Positions 45,494 to 53,576 of a stretch of DNA of 64,000 nucleotides are shown here, piece by piece. The position numbers and the translations under genes were made by a program. Below the pieces are notes generated by a model. That model was not told the DNA's origin. It made no database searches and saw only the letters and a list, made by a program, of their open reading frames with translations. Position 1 is the stretch's first letter, and each line of letters starts with the position of its first letter. Source of the DNA: Methanolobus sp. (lineage in GTDB: Archaea; Halobacteriota; Methanosarcinia; Methanosarcinales; Methanosarcinaceae); contig NZ_JADQBZ010000004.1 in NCBI RefSeq assembly GCF_016278365.1, forward strand, positions 62,001 to 126,000, read 5' to 3'.

Positions 45494-46279
45494 TTACCGC
45501 CTCATAGAGTTCAATTTCATCTTAAGTTTGTTTGACATCTTCTTGTTCTGTTCTTCTGTCTGCTGCTTCATTGTTGCACTCAGCATTTTCGTTGTCAGAT
45601 CGATAGCATAATCGTTCACTTTGACCTTTCCATTGATGGCGCTTTGCAGGGATTCAACTTCTCTGATACTATCTTTTATCTCAATTCTGTCCTGCGGTGA
45701 TTCTTTCAGAGTTTTCCCATGGACAAAAACCGTTTCATCTTCTTTTATATCCAGATTAAATGCAGAAAACCGGCTGCCATCGGAAAAGGATTTGTTTAAA
45801 GTCTCTTCAACTTCTTTCTCAATATCCTCTGTCGTGTAATGGCAGGCTGCATTTTCATGCAATTGCACAGAACGTTCTTCAATAAGCTTTAGCACTGCGT
45901 TCCCAAATGCATTTCCTGAAAGCAAACAGATACCAGAAGCATATGCAAAAGACACATAGCTGACAGTTGGATATACCCAGTTGCTTGTATAGGTCATCGC
46001 AAAGGAACCTACTCCAATAATCGAGAACAGAAAACCGGTTATCATGACCCCGCTGCTGTAAAGACCGTAAGGCCTGCGCTGGCTCATCATGAGGTTTATT
46101 CCAAAGAGTGTGAAGGAAAGCCCAACACCCAGAAAGCCATAAGTGGTGATTATTTCCGAGGGATCAGATGTTCTCCTGAGATGAACCATAATAGCAAACG
46201 CTATTGCACCTATAGATAAAATGAGGCCTGATAGGAATACCATTGACCCAAAATAGTATCTAAATTTAGATTCCATCAC
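45494..46279 (-). CDS. Polytopic membrane protein paired with the actin-like ATPase
   Basis: 261 aa. Four or five membrane helices fill residues about 8-145 (MVFLSGLILSIGAIAFAIMV; YGFLGVGLSFTLFGINLMM; SGVMITGFLFSIIGVGSFAM; SYVSFAYASGICLLSGNAFG). A charged cytosolic tail of about 110 residues ends very basic (NKKMSNKLKMKLNSMRR). Domain family not firmly recognised. The 2-bp gap to the actin-like gene suggests the tail binds or anchors the filament. Confidence 0.75.
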   Translation of the reverse strand: MMESKFRYYFGSMVFLSGLILSIGAIAFAIMVHLRRTSDPSEIITTYGFLGVGLSFTLFGINLMMSQRRPYGLYSSGVMITGFLFSIIGVGSFAMTYTSNWVYPTVSYVSFAYASGICLLSGNAFGNAVLKLIEERSVQLHENAACHYTTEDIEKEVEETLNKSFSDGSRFSAFNLDIKEDETVFVHGKTLKESPQDRIEIKDSIREVESLQSAINGKVKVNDYAIDLTTKMLSATMKQQTEEQNKKMSNKLKMKLNSMRR

Positions 46280-46444
46280 TATTATTAAATATTATGTTTA
46301 ATATATAGGTTGCGCTATTATTATAAATATTATATAATTAAATACATATATATAAAAGTTATATATAAAAGTCTACTAGAGATATTCAAAAAACACTATA
46401 TGCTTTTTATCACGCACGATACTGATTCAACAAATTTGCGTTTC

Positions 46445-46639
46445 TTAGTGACCCGTTTGTGGGTGTGCTTTGACTCTTAGAAACTCCAGAATTGTATCTC
46501 CTCTCTTCTGGAACTCGTAGCTCACCTTCTCTTCACTGATCTGGTATTCTTTATCAAAAACATGGTCAACAACTTCATCAACATACAGTGAACACCTTGA
46601 GTTCAGGCCAATTAATGGATATATTATTATAGACTCCAT
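46445..46639 (-). CDS. Small protein, possibly a gene remnant
   Basis: A 64-aa frame (MESIIIYPLIGLNSRCSLYV start, FLRVKAHPQTGH end) of unknown function. The strong GGAGGT SD upstream (46653-46658) actually serves ATG 46649, which overlaps the previous stop (ATGA) but runs in a different frame and stops after 23 codons. So the gene may have suffered a frameshift near 46610-46640. It belongs to the same decayed cluster as the lipoprotein remnant. Confidence 0.4.
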   Translation of the reverse strand: MESIIIYPLIGLNSRCSLYVDEVVDHVFDKEYQISEEKVSYEFQKRGDTILEFLRVKAHPQTGH

Positions 46640-46645
46640 TGAGTA

Positions 46646-47031
46646 TCATGTCAGCACCTCCGGAAATCTGGTTATTCTCCATTCCTCTTCCTGTTTAACC
46701 AGTTCTATCTGTTTTGTAGTTTGTTCTATTTTTGGCGAAATTTCTAGAATGTTTCCCGCGAGAACTCGAGACTTACTGTGGATTCGTTGACCCGAATATC
46801 GACCAGCGCAGCATCCTGGTCAACGTATTCTTTTGTGACCTCGATGAACTCGTACTTGTCAGGGTTCACATTCTTACATGTGCTTACGAATGCTGCAAGG
46901 TCAGTGTTTTCTTTATAAGTGTATGACATGAAGCCATAGCGTGTATCGTAATTCCCTTTCTTAAACTCGGAAGCAAACTTCTCTACTGTCCCTGAAGGGT
47001 TGTTCCCAACACCAAAACACCCGGCAGTCAT
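46646..47031 (-). pseudogene. Broken lipoprotein gene
   Basis: The frame from 47031 starts at what should be a lipobox (MTAGCFG): the hydrophobic signal peptide that belongs in front is missing, with a stop just upstream. The body (NPSGTVEKFASEFKKGNYDT onward) resembles small secreted DUF4878-type proteins. At about 46744 the frame stops; a one-base shift continues LEISPKIEQTTKQIELVKQE and ends at 46646 with FPEVLT. It is thus both 5'-truncated and frameshifted. The 5' loss coincides with the edge of the IS1-like relic. Confidence 0.65.
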
Positions 47032-47052
47032 AATGACCGCTTATTTTTAAAT

Positions 47053-47542
47053 ATGGACTCCCCAATTGCAATAGCTTTAATCACAAAAAGAACGGTATAG
47101 TTAACGAACGTCAACATTATAAATGCCGCCACTGTGGATATAATTACACAGTAGAACTTAAATCAACTCCTTTCCCCTTATATTAAACGGCAAGCATTAC
47201 AGCTATGCCTTGAAGGATTGGGATTCCGTTAGATAGGACATTATTTAGGAGTTAGTCATGTCTCTGTCCAAAACTGGACAAAAGCTCTGGAAAGAACTAG
47301 AGAAGGAGATCGGAGAAGTAATGACCGATAACTGGGGAGCGTACGCAGAGTTTATTCCAGAGGACATTCATGCCCGGTCAAAAGCAGAAATCTATGCATC
47401 AGAATGATACAATAGCATATTCAGACATTTTCTGGCAAGATTGAGAAGAAAAACGAAGTGTTATACTAAAAGTCTTGAAATGCTAAAATACTCTTCTTCT
47501 TTTGATAAAGTATGGAGTAAAGAATTAACTATACTTAATTAA
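47053..47542 (+). mobile_element. Degenerate IS1-family transposase
   Basis: Pieces of one IS1-type transposase in several frames. They are an N-terminal zinc ribbon (HYKCRHCGYNYTVE near 47125-47160), the HTH region (KRQALQLCLEGLGFR, stop, IGHYLGVSHVSVQNW), DDE-domain parts (EIGEVMTDNWGAYAEFIPED), and a well-kept C-terminus (YNSIFRHFLARLRRKTKCYT, KSLEMLKYS, ELTILN) ending at 47540-47542. Several frameshifts and stops, and a shortened middle, make it inactive. Terminal inverted repeats were not found by eye. Confidence 0.8.
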
Positions 47543-47612
47543 CAATACCAAAATTCTATTTAATTTTAATATACTGAAAATAAAAATGGTGGTGTGAATA
47601 CACCATCATTTG

Positions 47613-48875
47613 TTAAGCAAATATCAGTTCTTCGCCACGCATGATAATCATGTTATCCTTGATAGGGAGAAGTATCTTGCCGTAAAGTTCCCAATGGTAA
47701 CTTCCATCTGCTTCGGTGACTGTCCAGATGTCATAGTTCCAGTATTCTCTGTCTCCGTTCTCATTGAGTATTGTCCATCCACTAATTCCAAAATATGTAT
47801 CTGTAATGGTATCCATTGCCATTTTGATACTTTCTTCGTCATCCGGGAGGGCATCCAGGTCAACAAATGTAGCTATCCAGCAAGCATCATATGTGGTCAA
47901 TGCGTAAGACTCAGGAACTCTTCCAAGCTGTTCTTCGATTCTTGGTACAATCTCCTGATATCTGTCATTCGCTCTCACGTATCCGTACATTGGTGCCTTG
48001 AGATTGGTTGCTGCAGCAAAACCGGCTGCATCATCATTGTTGATCAGTCCCTTGTTCAGTGCTATACCGTCGGTGCCATACCAGTCGACCTCTGAAAGGG
48101 CAGGATAGTTCTGGGCTAGCGTAAAGATCTCTGTTACCTCTCCATAGGAACAAAGAACCACAGCTATGGACCCCTCGTCGTATTCTGAAGTGGCTGCTAC
48201 TACTTTCTCATTGAGTGACTCTACTTCTGTGGAAAGGTCCAGGTTATCTGTTTCGTATGTAACTCCTTCAAGAACTGTGCCATCAAGAATCTCCAAACTC
48301 TTTTTTATCTCATCAACGAGTCCGTTACCCCATACATCATTCCTGTACATCGGGATCACAATACTAATCTCATCTTCTTGCATGAATTTAGCCAATGCCA
48401 TTCCCTGATTTATGTCATCAGGCACAAGCCTGAACAGGTTATCTTCAGGGATTCCTAAAGATGGAGCTGTTGATGCAGTACTCAGAAGGATGATTCCATT
48501 CTCGTTTGCATAGTCCAGAACAGCTTCTACCTCATTACTTGCCTGCGGGCCGATGACCATCGTTATCCCCATCTCATCAAGTTCCTTGAGCTGTTCCAGA
48601 GCCTTTTCTGGATTGCTTTCTGTATCCTTCACAATTACTTCTACGTTCTTTCCGGAACCGAGTCCTGAGAAATAGTCGTTTATATCCTTGGCTGAGACTT
48701 CAAGTGCTACCTGGCTTGCTTCTCCGATAGAGGCAAGATTTCCTGTAAGCGGTAAAAGTGCTCCAATGGTTATATCCTCAGATTCATCGGTAGCCTCTCC
48801 GGTCGATTCAATACAACCTGACCATAGAGTTGCGATAAGTAATATACCTATTAAAATACTCGTTGTTCTTTTCAT
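47613..48875 (-). CDS. ABC-type substrate-binding lipoprotein (branched-chain amino acid/amide type)
   Basis: A 420-aa extracellular binding protein of the Peripla_BP_6 (LivJ-like) fold. Signal peptide and lipobox: SILIGILLIATLWSGC (Cys near residue 21). Core: ITIGALLPLTGNLASIGEAS, VIGPQASNEVEAVL and ISIVIPMYRNDVWGNGLVDE. ATG 48875 (MKRTTS) gives a normal signal peptide; the frame extends to 48902. No permease or ATPase gene is nearby, so it is an orphan receptor or its transporter is elsewhere. An IS1 relic lies 70 bp downstream. Confidence 0.87.
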   Translation of the reverse strand: MKRTTSILIGILLIATLWSGCIESTGEATDESEDITIGALLPLTGNLASIGEASQVALEVSAKDINDYFSGLGSGKNVEVIVKDTESNPEKALEQLKELDEMGITMVIGPQASNEVEAVLDYANENGIILLSTASTAPSLGIPEDNLFRLVPDDINQGMALAKFMQEDEISIVIPMYRNDVWGNGLVDEIKKSLEILDGTVLEGVTYETDNLDLSTEVESLNEKVVAATSEYDEGSIAVVLCSYGEVTEIFTLAQNYPALSEVDWYGTDGIALNKGLINNDDAAGFAAATNLKAPMYGYVRANDRYQEIVPRIEEQLGRVPESYALTTYDACWIATFVDLDALPDDEESIKMAMDTITDTYFGISGWTILNENGDREYWNYDIWTVTEADGSYHWELYGKILLPIKDNMIIMRGEELIFA

Positions 48876-49118
48876 TAGATCACATAAGTTCATACAGCGC
48901 ATCTGTATTTATATGTTTATATTTTTATACTACTTTTAGTCTTTGTTCATTTTAATATGTTGTTGGCATCTTCCTCCTATGCAATATTTCTAAGACTAAT
49001 CTCAAAACAAGATTCGGAAACTTCAGTTTGACTACATTTATTAATTTAATCTGACCATCAGCACCTACAGTAGTTTTATTTTATTCGCTTCCTAAAACAA
49101 AACATTTATCTACTCTCT

Positions 49119-49149
49119 TCTCATAAATGAGATTCTACTCAAATATGAG
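49119..49149 (+). promoter_or_regulatory. Tandem operators upstream of the riboflavin genes
   Basis: Two near-identical 12-bp palindromes, CTCATAAATGAG (49120-49131) and CTCAAATATGAG (49138-49149), spaced 18 bp start to start, end 17 bp before ATG 49167. The gene behind them encodes an HTH-riboflavin kinase of the RbkR type, known to repress riboflavin genes in archaea. These are therefore probable autoregulatory sites. Confidence 0.55.
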
Positions 49150-49166
49150 AATAACGTGGTAGATGA

Positions 49167-49838
49167 ATGTACACAACAAAGTCCCTTAAAAAGCTGGCAT
49201 TGCTCGGTGCGATCGAGAAACCTGTGAAGATATCTTCCACTGGGTTCATGCACCACATATCCGCCAGTTCTAAGACTGCTGCAAGGGTGCTCAAACAGCT
49301 TGAGGAGGAAGGTTACATTTCCCGAAAGCTTGTTGTCGGCGGACAGCTTGTCCAGCTTACAAATATCGGTATCGAGCTTCTCAAAAAAGAGTATGTTGAT
49401 TACCAGCAGATATTCTGCAAAGACTATGCTGACCTTGAACTATACGGACATGTCATAACAGGTCTTGGAGAAGGGCAGTATTATATTTCAAAAGAGGGTT
49501 ACATGTCCCAGTTCAGGGACAAACTGGGTTTTAAGCCCTATCCGGGAACCCTTAATGTCAGACTCGATGGTTCGAGTGCGGAGATGAGGGACAGGATAAC
49601 TCTCATAAGGCCTGTAGTTGTCCACGGCTTCAGTGACGGTGAGCGCAGTTTTGGAGGAGGGAAATGCTATCAGATAGAGATAGAGGGCATCAAGGGGGCG
49701 GTCATTATCCCGGACAGGACACATTACCCGGCGGACCTGCTTGAGATAATAGCTCCTGTGAAGCTGCGGGAAATGCTACGGATAAATGATGATGACAAGG
49801 TCAGGATAGTGGTAAGGGATCCACAAAGGTGTGAATGA
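49167..49838 (+). CDS. ribK: HTH regulator fused to CTP-dependent riboflavin kinase (RbkR type)
   Basis: A 223-aa bifunctional protein. Residues about 1-85 are a winged helix (LALLGAIEKPVKISSTGFMH; SKTAARVLKQLEEEGYISRK). Residues about 95-223 are the DUF120 CTP-dependent riboflavin kinase (YGHVITGLGEGQYYIS; GFKPYPGTLNVRLDG; IPDRTHYPADLLEIIAPVKL). It makes FMN using CTP, and RbkR homologues use the HTH to control riboflavin synthesis and transport. It overlaps ribB by 4 bp, and tandem palindromes lie in its promoter. Confidence 0.92.
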   Translation: MYTTKSLKKLALLGAIEKPVKISSTGFMHHISASSKTAARVLKQLEEEGYISRKLVVGGQLVQLTNIGIELLKKEYVDYQQIFCKDYADLELYGHVITGLGEGQYYISKEGYMSQFRDKLGFKPYPGTLNVRLDGSSAEMRDRITLIRPVVVHGFSDGERSFGGGKCYQIEIEGIKGAVIIPDRTHYPADLLEIIAPVKLREMLRINDDDKVRIVVRDPQRCE

Positions 49839-50566
49839 AGATGAGTGCGGTTACAAACGGATACAGCGAGAATATAAGCAAGGCTATAGAAGCCTTGCAA
49901 AATGGCAGAATGATACTTCTTTTCGATCTGGAAGGGCGTGAGGCTGAGACCGACTTCACGATCCCTGCGAAATCTGTCACCCCGGCTGATGTGAAATGGA
50001 TGCGCAAGGATGCAGGCGGCCTTATATGTGTGGCCCTTGACCCGCAGGCCTCTGAAAAGCTGGGCCTGCCTTTCATGGCGGATGTCCTTCGGGATGCAAG
50101 CCAGAGCACTGATTCCCTGAACAACATCGTGGAAAAGGGCGGAGACCTCAAGTACGATTCACGCTCCTCATTTTCAATATGGGTCAATCACAGGGACACT
50201 CGCACAGGCATTCCTGACAATGACAGGGCACTGACCATCAATAAACTGGGAGAGATAGTCGACCGGGCCCTTGATGGTGAGATTCCTGATTTCGGTAAAG
50301 AGTTCCGTACACCAGGACATGTTGCAACCCTGCGTGCAGCAAGGACTCTTGTTCATGAACGCATGGGACAGACCGAACTATCCATTGCTCTTGCAAAGAT
50401 CGCAGGCATAACTCCGGCCATGGTCGTATGTGAGATGCTTGACGATAATACCGGACGTGCGCTTTCAAAAGAAGATGCTATTAAATATGGAAAGAATCAG
50501 GATCTGGTCTTTGTCGAAGGCGGGGAAGTCGTTAAGGCTTATGATCTGTGGCTGAGCAGGGCCTGA
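49835..50566 (+). CDS. ribB: 3,4-dihydroxy-2-butanone 4-phosphate synthase
   Basis: Makes the four-carbon precursor of riboflavin from ribulose 5-phosphate. The 243-aa protein shows ILLFDLEGREAETDF (acidic metal-site loop), FSIWVNHRDTRTGIPDNDRA and FRTPGHVATLRA. ATG 49835 overlaps the ribK stop (ATGA); an in-frame ATG follows at 49841. Likely under RbkR control with ribK. Confidence 0.93.
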   Translation: MKMSAVTNGYSENISKAIEALQNGRMILLFDLEGREAETDFTIPAKSVTPADVKWMRKDAGGLICVALDPQASEKLGLPFMADVLRDASQSTDSLNNIVEKGGDLKYDSRSSFSIWVNHRDTRTGIPDNDRALTINKLGEIVDRALDGEIPDFGKEFRTPGHVATLRAARTLVHERMGQTELSIALAKIAGITPAMVVCEMLDDNTGRALSKEDAIKYGKNQDLVFVEGGEVVKAYDLWLSRA

Positions 50567-50615
50567 CCATCAGAAAGAGTGAAATACTGGTACGCGTATT
50601 AAGTATCATTCCCGC

Positions 50616-50693
50616 GGGATCGTAGGGTAGCCTGGTCCATCCTGTTAGGCTGGGGGTCTAGCGACCGGAGTTCAAATCTCCGCGGTCCCACCA
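50616..50693 (+). tRNA. tRNA-Pro (GGG), CCA encoded
   Basis: Acceptor GGGATCG/CGGTCCC, anticodon loop CTGGGGG with GGG at 50652-50654, T-loop TTCAAAT, discriminator A and an encoded CCA (50691-50693). The other tRNAs in the window lack CCA. The 3' end is duplicated 97 bp downstream. Confidence 0.93.
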
Positions 50694-50696
50694 TTT
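50676..50696 (+). repeat. Direct repeat at the tRNA-Pro 3' end (att-like, copy 1)
   Basis: A 21-bp sequence from the T-arm through CCA and TTT is repeated exactly at 50773-50793. Integrases of archaeal and bacterial elements recombine at tRNA 3' ends and leave such duplications. Confidence 0.6.
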
Positions 50697-50772
50697 TAAT
50701 CATTTGCTGTTGAGGTGTTACACGAAGTGTTACGCCTCTTCTCGCGCTCCAGAAGCGTTATCTGGGTTGCAG

Positions 50773-50793
50773 ATCTCCGCGGTCCCACCATTT
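50773..50793 (+). repeat. Direct repeat of the tRNA-Pro 3' end (att-like, copy 2)
   Basis: Exact 21-bp copy of 50676-50696, with weaker similarity for another ~10 bp upstream. Only 76 bp separates the copies (including an imperfect hairpin at 50712-50738), so any element once between them has been lost. Confidence 0.6.
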
Positions 50794-50827
50794 ATTCACA
50801 AAAAGTCCTGCTCAAAAAAGTATACTA

Positions 50828-50850
50828 TAAGCCAGAAGTATCCTGGCTTA
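50828..50850. terminator. Hairpin between tRNA-Pro and the zinc-ribbon gene
   Basis: 8-bp stem TAAGCCAG/CTGGCTTA with a 7-nt loop. Placed between convergent transcription units; it could end either. T-rich runs lie on both sides. Confidence 0.4.
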
Positions 50851-50945
50851 AGATCTTGTCTTAAATTGTTCCCTTTTAGTAGATCCTGTTTTTCAATCAG
50901 GCAATACAAAGCCAATAACCATGTACAGTAGTGATCTCCTGCATA

Positions 50946-51125
50946 TCAATATCTATCAGGCCTGCTGGGTTTATGGCTCTGGTAACATTCCCTGCAATAC
51001 ACGGGTCTGTCGGGATCCGGTAGAAAAGGAACCTCCGTTTCCTGGCCACAGTCTGCGCACTTTGCTTTGTGCATCTCTCTTGGACCACTCGGTCTGAAAC
51101 CGCCACCGCTTCTTCTGTCACTCAT
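50946..51125 (-). CDS. Small CxxC...CxxC zinc-ribbon protein
   Basis: A 59-aa protein with CADCGQETEVPFLPDPDRPV followed by YCRECYQ, a zinc ribbon common in methanogens and many bacteria. The N-terminus is Arg/Gly-rich (MSDRRSGGGFRP). An AGGTGGAT SD lies 6 nt before ATG 51125. Function unknown; nucleic-acid binding is plausible from the basic RG-rich start. Confidence 0.85.
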   Translation of the reverse strand: MSDRRSGGGFRPSGPREMHKAKCADCGQETEVPFLPDPDRPVYCRECYQSHKPSRPDRY

Positions 51126-51260
51126 TATTTAATCCACCTATTTGATCAACCGGTCAAAAAGAGTGCTATTAGGATATGTTGCCCTGGTGCATTCTGTAAG
51201 AGCGATCGATACTACTATTTAGACATCTCTGGCTTAAAGAACTTTTGTCACAGTGTCTAC

Positions 51261-51668
51261 TTAGGGTATAAGTATCTCATCAATTGCATGGATAATGCCG
51301 TTAGTGCACTCGATATCTGCTTCGACTATTTTCGCGCTATCTATTTTGAATCCGTCGTTTGATGTTATCTTTAGTACTTTACCGCTGACAGTCTCAAGTG
51401 AAGTAAAGTTCTGCAGGTCATTTGTTGTGTATTTCCCCTTAACTATATGATAATTGATTATCCCCAGCAGATATGGGTGGTCCTCAAATGATTCATCTAT
51501 CACTTCGGCAGGGATTGCTTCAAAAGCCGACTCTAAGGGCGCGAACACCGTGTATGGTCCTTCCTTACTGTACTTTCCAGTAAGCTCAAGCACTTCAGCA
51601 GCTTTAACAAGGGTTGAGAATGAACCTTTCTTTCTGGCGGTATCTATCAGGTTATTCAATTCAGCCAT
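51261..51668 (-). CDS. Fasciclin (FAS1) domain protein
   Basis: A 135-aa protein made of one FAS1 domain: TLVKAAEVLELTGKYSKEGP, YTVFAPLESAFEAIP, then the H-box-like INYHIVKGKYT and the terminal ECTNGIIHAIDEIL. No signal peptide is seen, so it may act in the cytoplasm or leave by another route. FAS1 domains usually mediate adhesion. Start at ATG 51668. Confidence 0.9.
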   Translation of the reverse strand: MAELNNLIDTARKKGSFSTLVKAAEVLELTGKYSKEGPYTVFAPLESAFEAIPAEVIDESFEDHPYLLGIINYHIVKGKYTTNDLQNFTSLETVSGKVLKITSNDGFKIDSAKIVEADIECTNGIIHAIDEILIP

Positions 51669-51802
51669 TTTGTTTCTCCGGGTCTTAATTGTACCTTAAT
51701 TGTATCTTTTCATTAAAAACCGGTTCGCTTCCGGTGCAGTTACAGAGCCTACATCGAAAAGAATAAGAACGTTCCACACAACTTCCATAAGGGTGATGAT
51801 TT

Positions 51803-52711
51803 ATAGTAGCGGTTATAGTTGCCAGGGAACTTGTCAAGAAATACAAGGACCTGGTTGCAGTAGATAATGTCAGCTTCACTATCGAGGAAGGTGAAATGTT
51901 TGGTTTTCTGGGGCCAAACGGTGCCGGTAAGACCACTACCATGCGCATGATCCAGTGTGTGTCTCCTCTTACATCCGGAAACCTGGAGATATTCGGGCTG
52001 GATGCCATGTCGCGCCCCAGGGAAATAAAGTCCCATATAGGCGTGGTTCCTCAGGAGAACAATCTCGATATGGATTTCACCGTGTATGAGAACCTCCTTG
52101 TATTCTCAAGATATTTTGACATACCCCGTGATGAAGCTGAAAGAAGGGCCAATGAACTGCTGGAATTCGTCCATCTTGAAGACAAGAAGGATACAATGAC
52201 CGAGAGCCTCTCCGGAGGCATGAAACGCCGTCTTATCCTTGCCCGTGCGCTTATAAACCGTCCTAAAATGCTCATACTCGATGAACCTACGGTAGGTCTT
52301 GATCCCCAGGCACGCCATATGATCTGGGACAAGCTCCGCTCTCTCAAGAAACAGGGAGTGACAATAGTACTGACCTCACACTATCTTGATGAAATAGAAA
52401 AGCTATGTGACAGGCTGGTTGTGATGGATTATGGTAAAATCCTTGTGGAAGGCAGCCCTGCGCAGGTCATTGAAAAATATGTGGGTTCAGGTATCGTAGA
52501 AGCTGAGCACAATCCGGAACTTATCGATTGCCTGGAGAAGAAGGAGGCCAACTATGAGGTCATAGGTGACCTTGTGCATATCTACACCGACAATCCCAAA
52601 CAGATAGCAGAGTACCTGACAATGGAGTGCTCTCTTTCAAAGCTGAGTGCAAGGCCGGCAACCCTTGAAGATGTCTTTCTCAAGCTGACGGGCAGGAGGC
52701 TTCGGGAATGA
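51803..52711 (+). CDS. ABC transporter ATP-binding protein, probable ATA start
   Basis: 302-aa ATPase of an ABC-2 exporter. Walker A FLGPNGAGKTTTMRMI, signature TESLSGGMKRRLILARAL, Walker B MLILDEPTVGLDPQ. The first ATG (51896) falls directly before Walker A; upstream codons encode VARELVKKYKDLVAVDNVSF, the obligatory first beta sheet. No ATG, GTG or TTG is in frame before the stop at 51797. ATA 51803 lies 5 nt after a GGTGAT SD and gives MVAVIVARELVKKY. A frameshift from ATG 51796 is the alternative. The gene overlaps its permease by 4 bp. Confidence 0.88.
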   Translation: MVAVIVARELVKKYKDLVAVDNVSFTIEEGEMFGFLGPNGAGKTTTMRMIQCVSPLTSGNLEIFGLDAMSRPREIKSHIGVVPQENNLDMDFTVYENLLVFSRYFDIPRDEAERRANELLEFVHLEDKKDTMTESLSGGMKRRLILARALINRPKMLILDEPTVGLDPQARHMIWDKLRSLKKQGVTIVLTSHYLDEIEKLCDRLVVMDYGKILVEGSPAQVIEKYVGSGIVEAEHNPELIDCLEKKEANYEVIGDLVHIYTDNPKQIAEYLTMECSLSKLSARPATLEDVFLKLTGRRLRE

Positions 52712-53499
52712 GGATTTCCGAGTATTTCAGTCTTCCAAAAGTCAGCTCCAAGTCTTACAAAGTCTGGCAGCGGAACAAGGACGTTTTCATGAAGGATATC
52801 AAGCTTAACTTCCTTCCTCCTTTCCTTGAGCCTCTCCTCTACCTGTCAGCTCTTGGCTTTGGGCTTGGCAGGTTTGTCGAGGACATCGACGGCGTGCCAT
52901 ATGCTAATTTCATCGCTCCTGCACTCATAGCTATTTCCGTGATGTACGCATCGTTCTTTGAATGCAGTTACAGTTCCTATGTGCGTATGTACTACCAGAA
53001 GACTTTCGATGCAATTATCGCAACCCCTGTAACTATTGAGGATGTGATTGCGGGAGAATTGCTCTGGGGCGCTACCAGGAGCATGGTCAATGCGGCGGTG
53101 ATGATACCTGTGATAGCACTGTTTGGCTTGATAGATATAAGATATGCACTATTGATAATACCCTTCGCCTTCCTGGGAGGCTTACTCTTTGCAGCAATAG
53201 GCATGTGTTTCACCGCAGTTACTCCCAATATAATGTCTATCAATTATCCTGTACTGCTTTTTATCACTCCCATGTTCCTGTTCAGCGGTACTTTCTTCCC
53301 CCTGAGCGCACTGCCTCTGCCCGTTCAGTATTTTGCCATTGCCTTCCTTCCGCTTACACACATAGTCAACGGTATCCGCCTGATCGGGTACGGGACACTT
53401 GAACCTGTGCTCCTGTTCGATCTCGCATGGATCATAGTTGTCTGCGCTGTCCTGCTCCTGGTGTCAATAAATATGATGAAGAAGAGGCTTATCGTTTGA
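52708..53499 (+). CDS. ABC-2 type permease
   Basis: A 263-aa permease with six membrane helices of the NodJ/DrrB type: LSALGFGLGRFV, NFIAPALIAISVMYASFFE, TPVTIEDVIAGELLWGATRS and the conserved FPLSALPLPVQYFAIAFLPL. It forms an exporter with the ATPase upstream (ATGA overlap). Substrate unknown; relatives move drugs, polysaccharides or lipids. Confidence 0.9.
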   Translation: MRISEYFSLPKVSSKSYKVWQRNKDVFMKDIKLNFLPPFLEPLLYLSALGFGLGRFVEDIDGVPYANFIAPALIAISVMYASFFECSYSSYVRMYYQKTFDAIIATPVTIEDVIAGELLWGATRSMVNAAVMIPVIALFGLIDIRYALLIIPFAFLGGLLFAAIGMCFTAVTPNIMSINYPVLLFITPMFLFSGTFFPLSALPLPVQYFAIAFLPLTHIVNGIRLIGYGTLEPVLLFDLAWIIVVCAVLLLVSINMMKKRLIV

Positions 53500-53576
53500 A
53501 CCTTCATTTTTGGGAAGAATCCTCCATTTCCATGAAACGTAGCGATATCTTGATAAAATACATCACCGATTGTGTA

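Noticed and set aside
47053-47542. Active IS element
   Set aside because: The transposase has several frameshifts and stops and lacks part of its catalytic middle.
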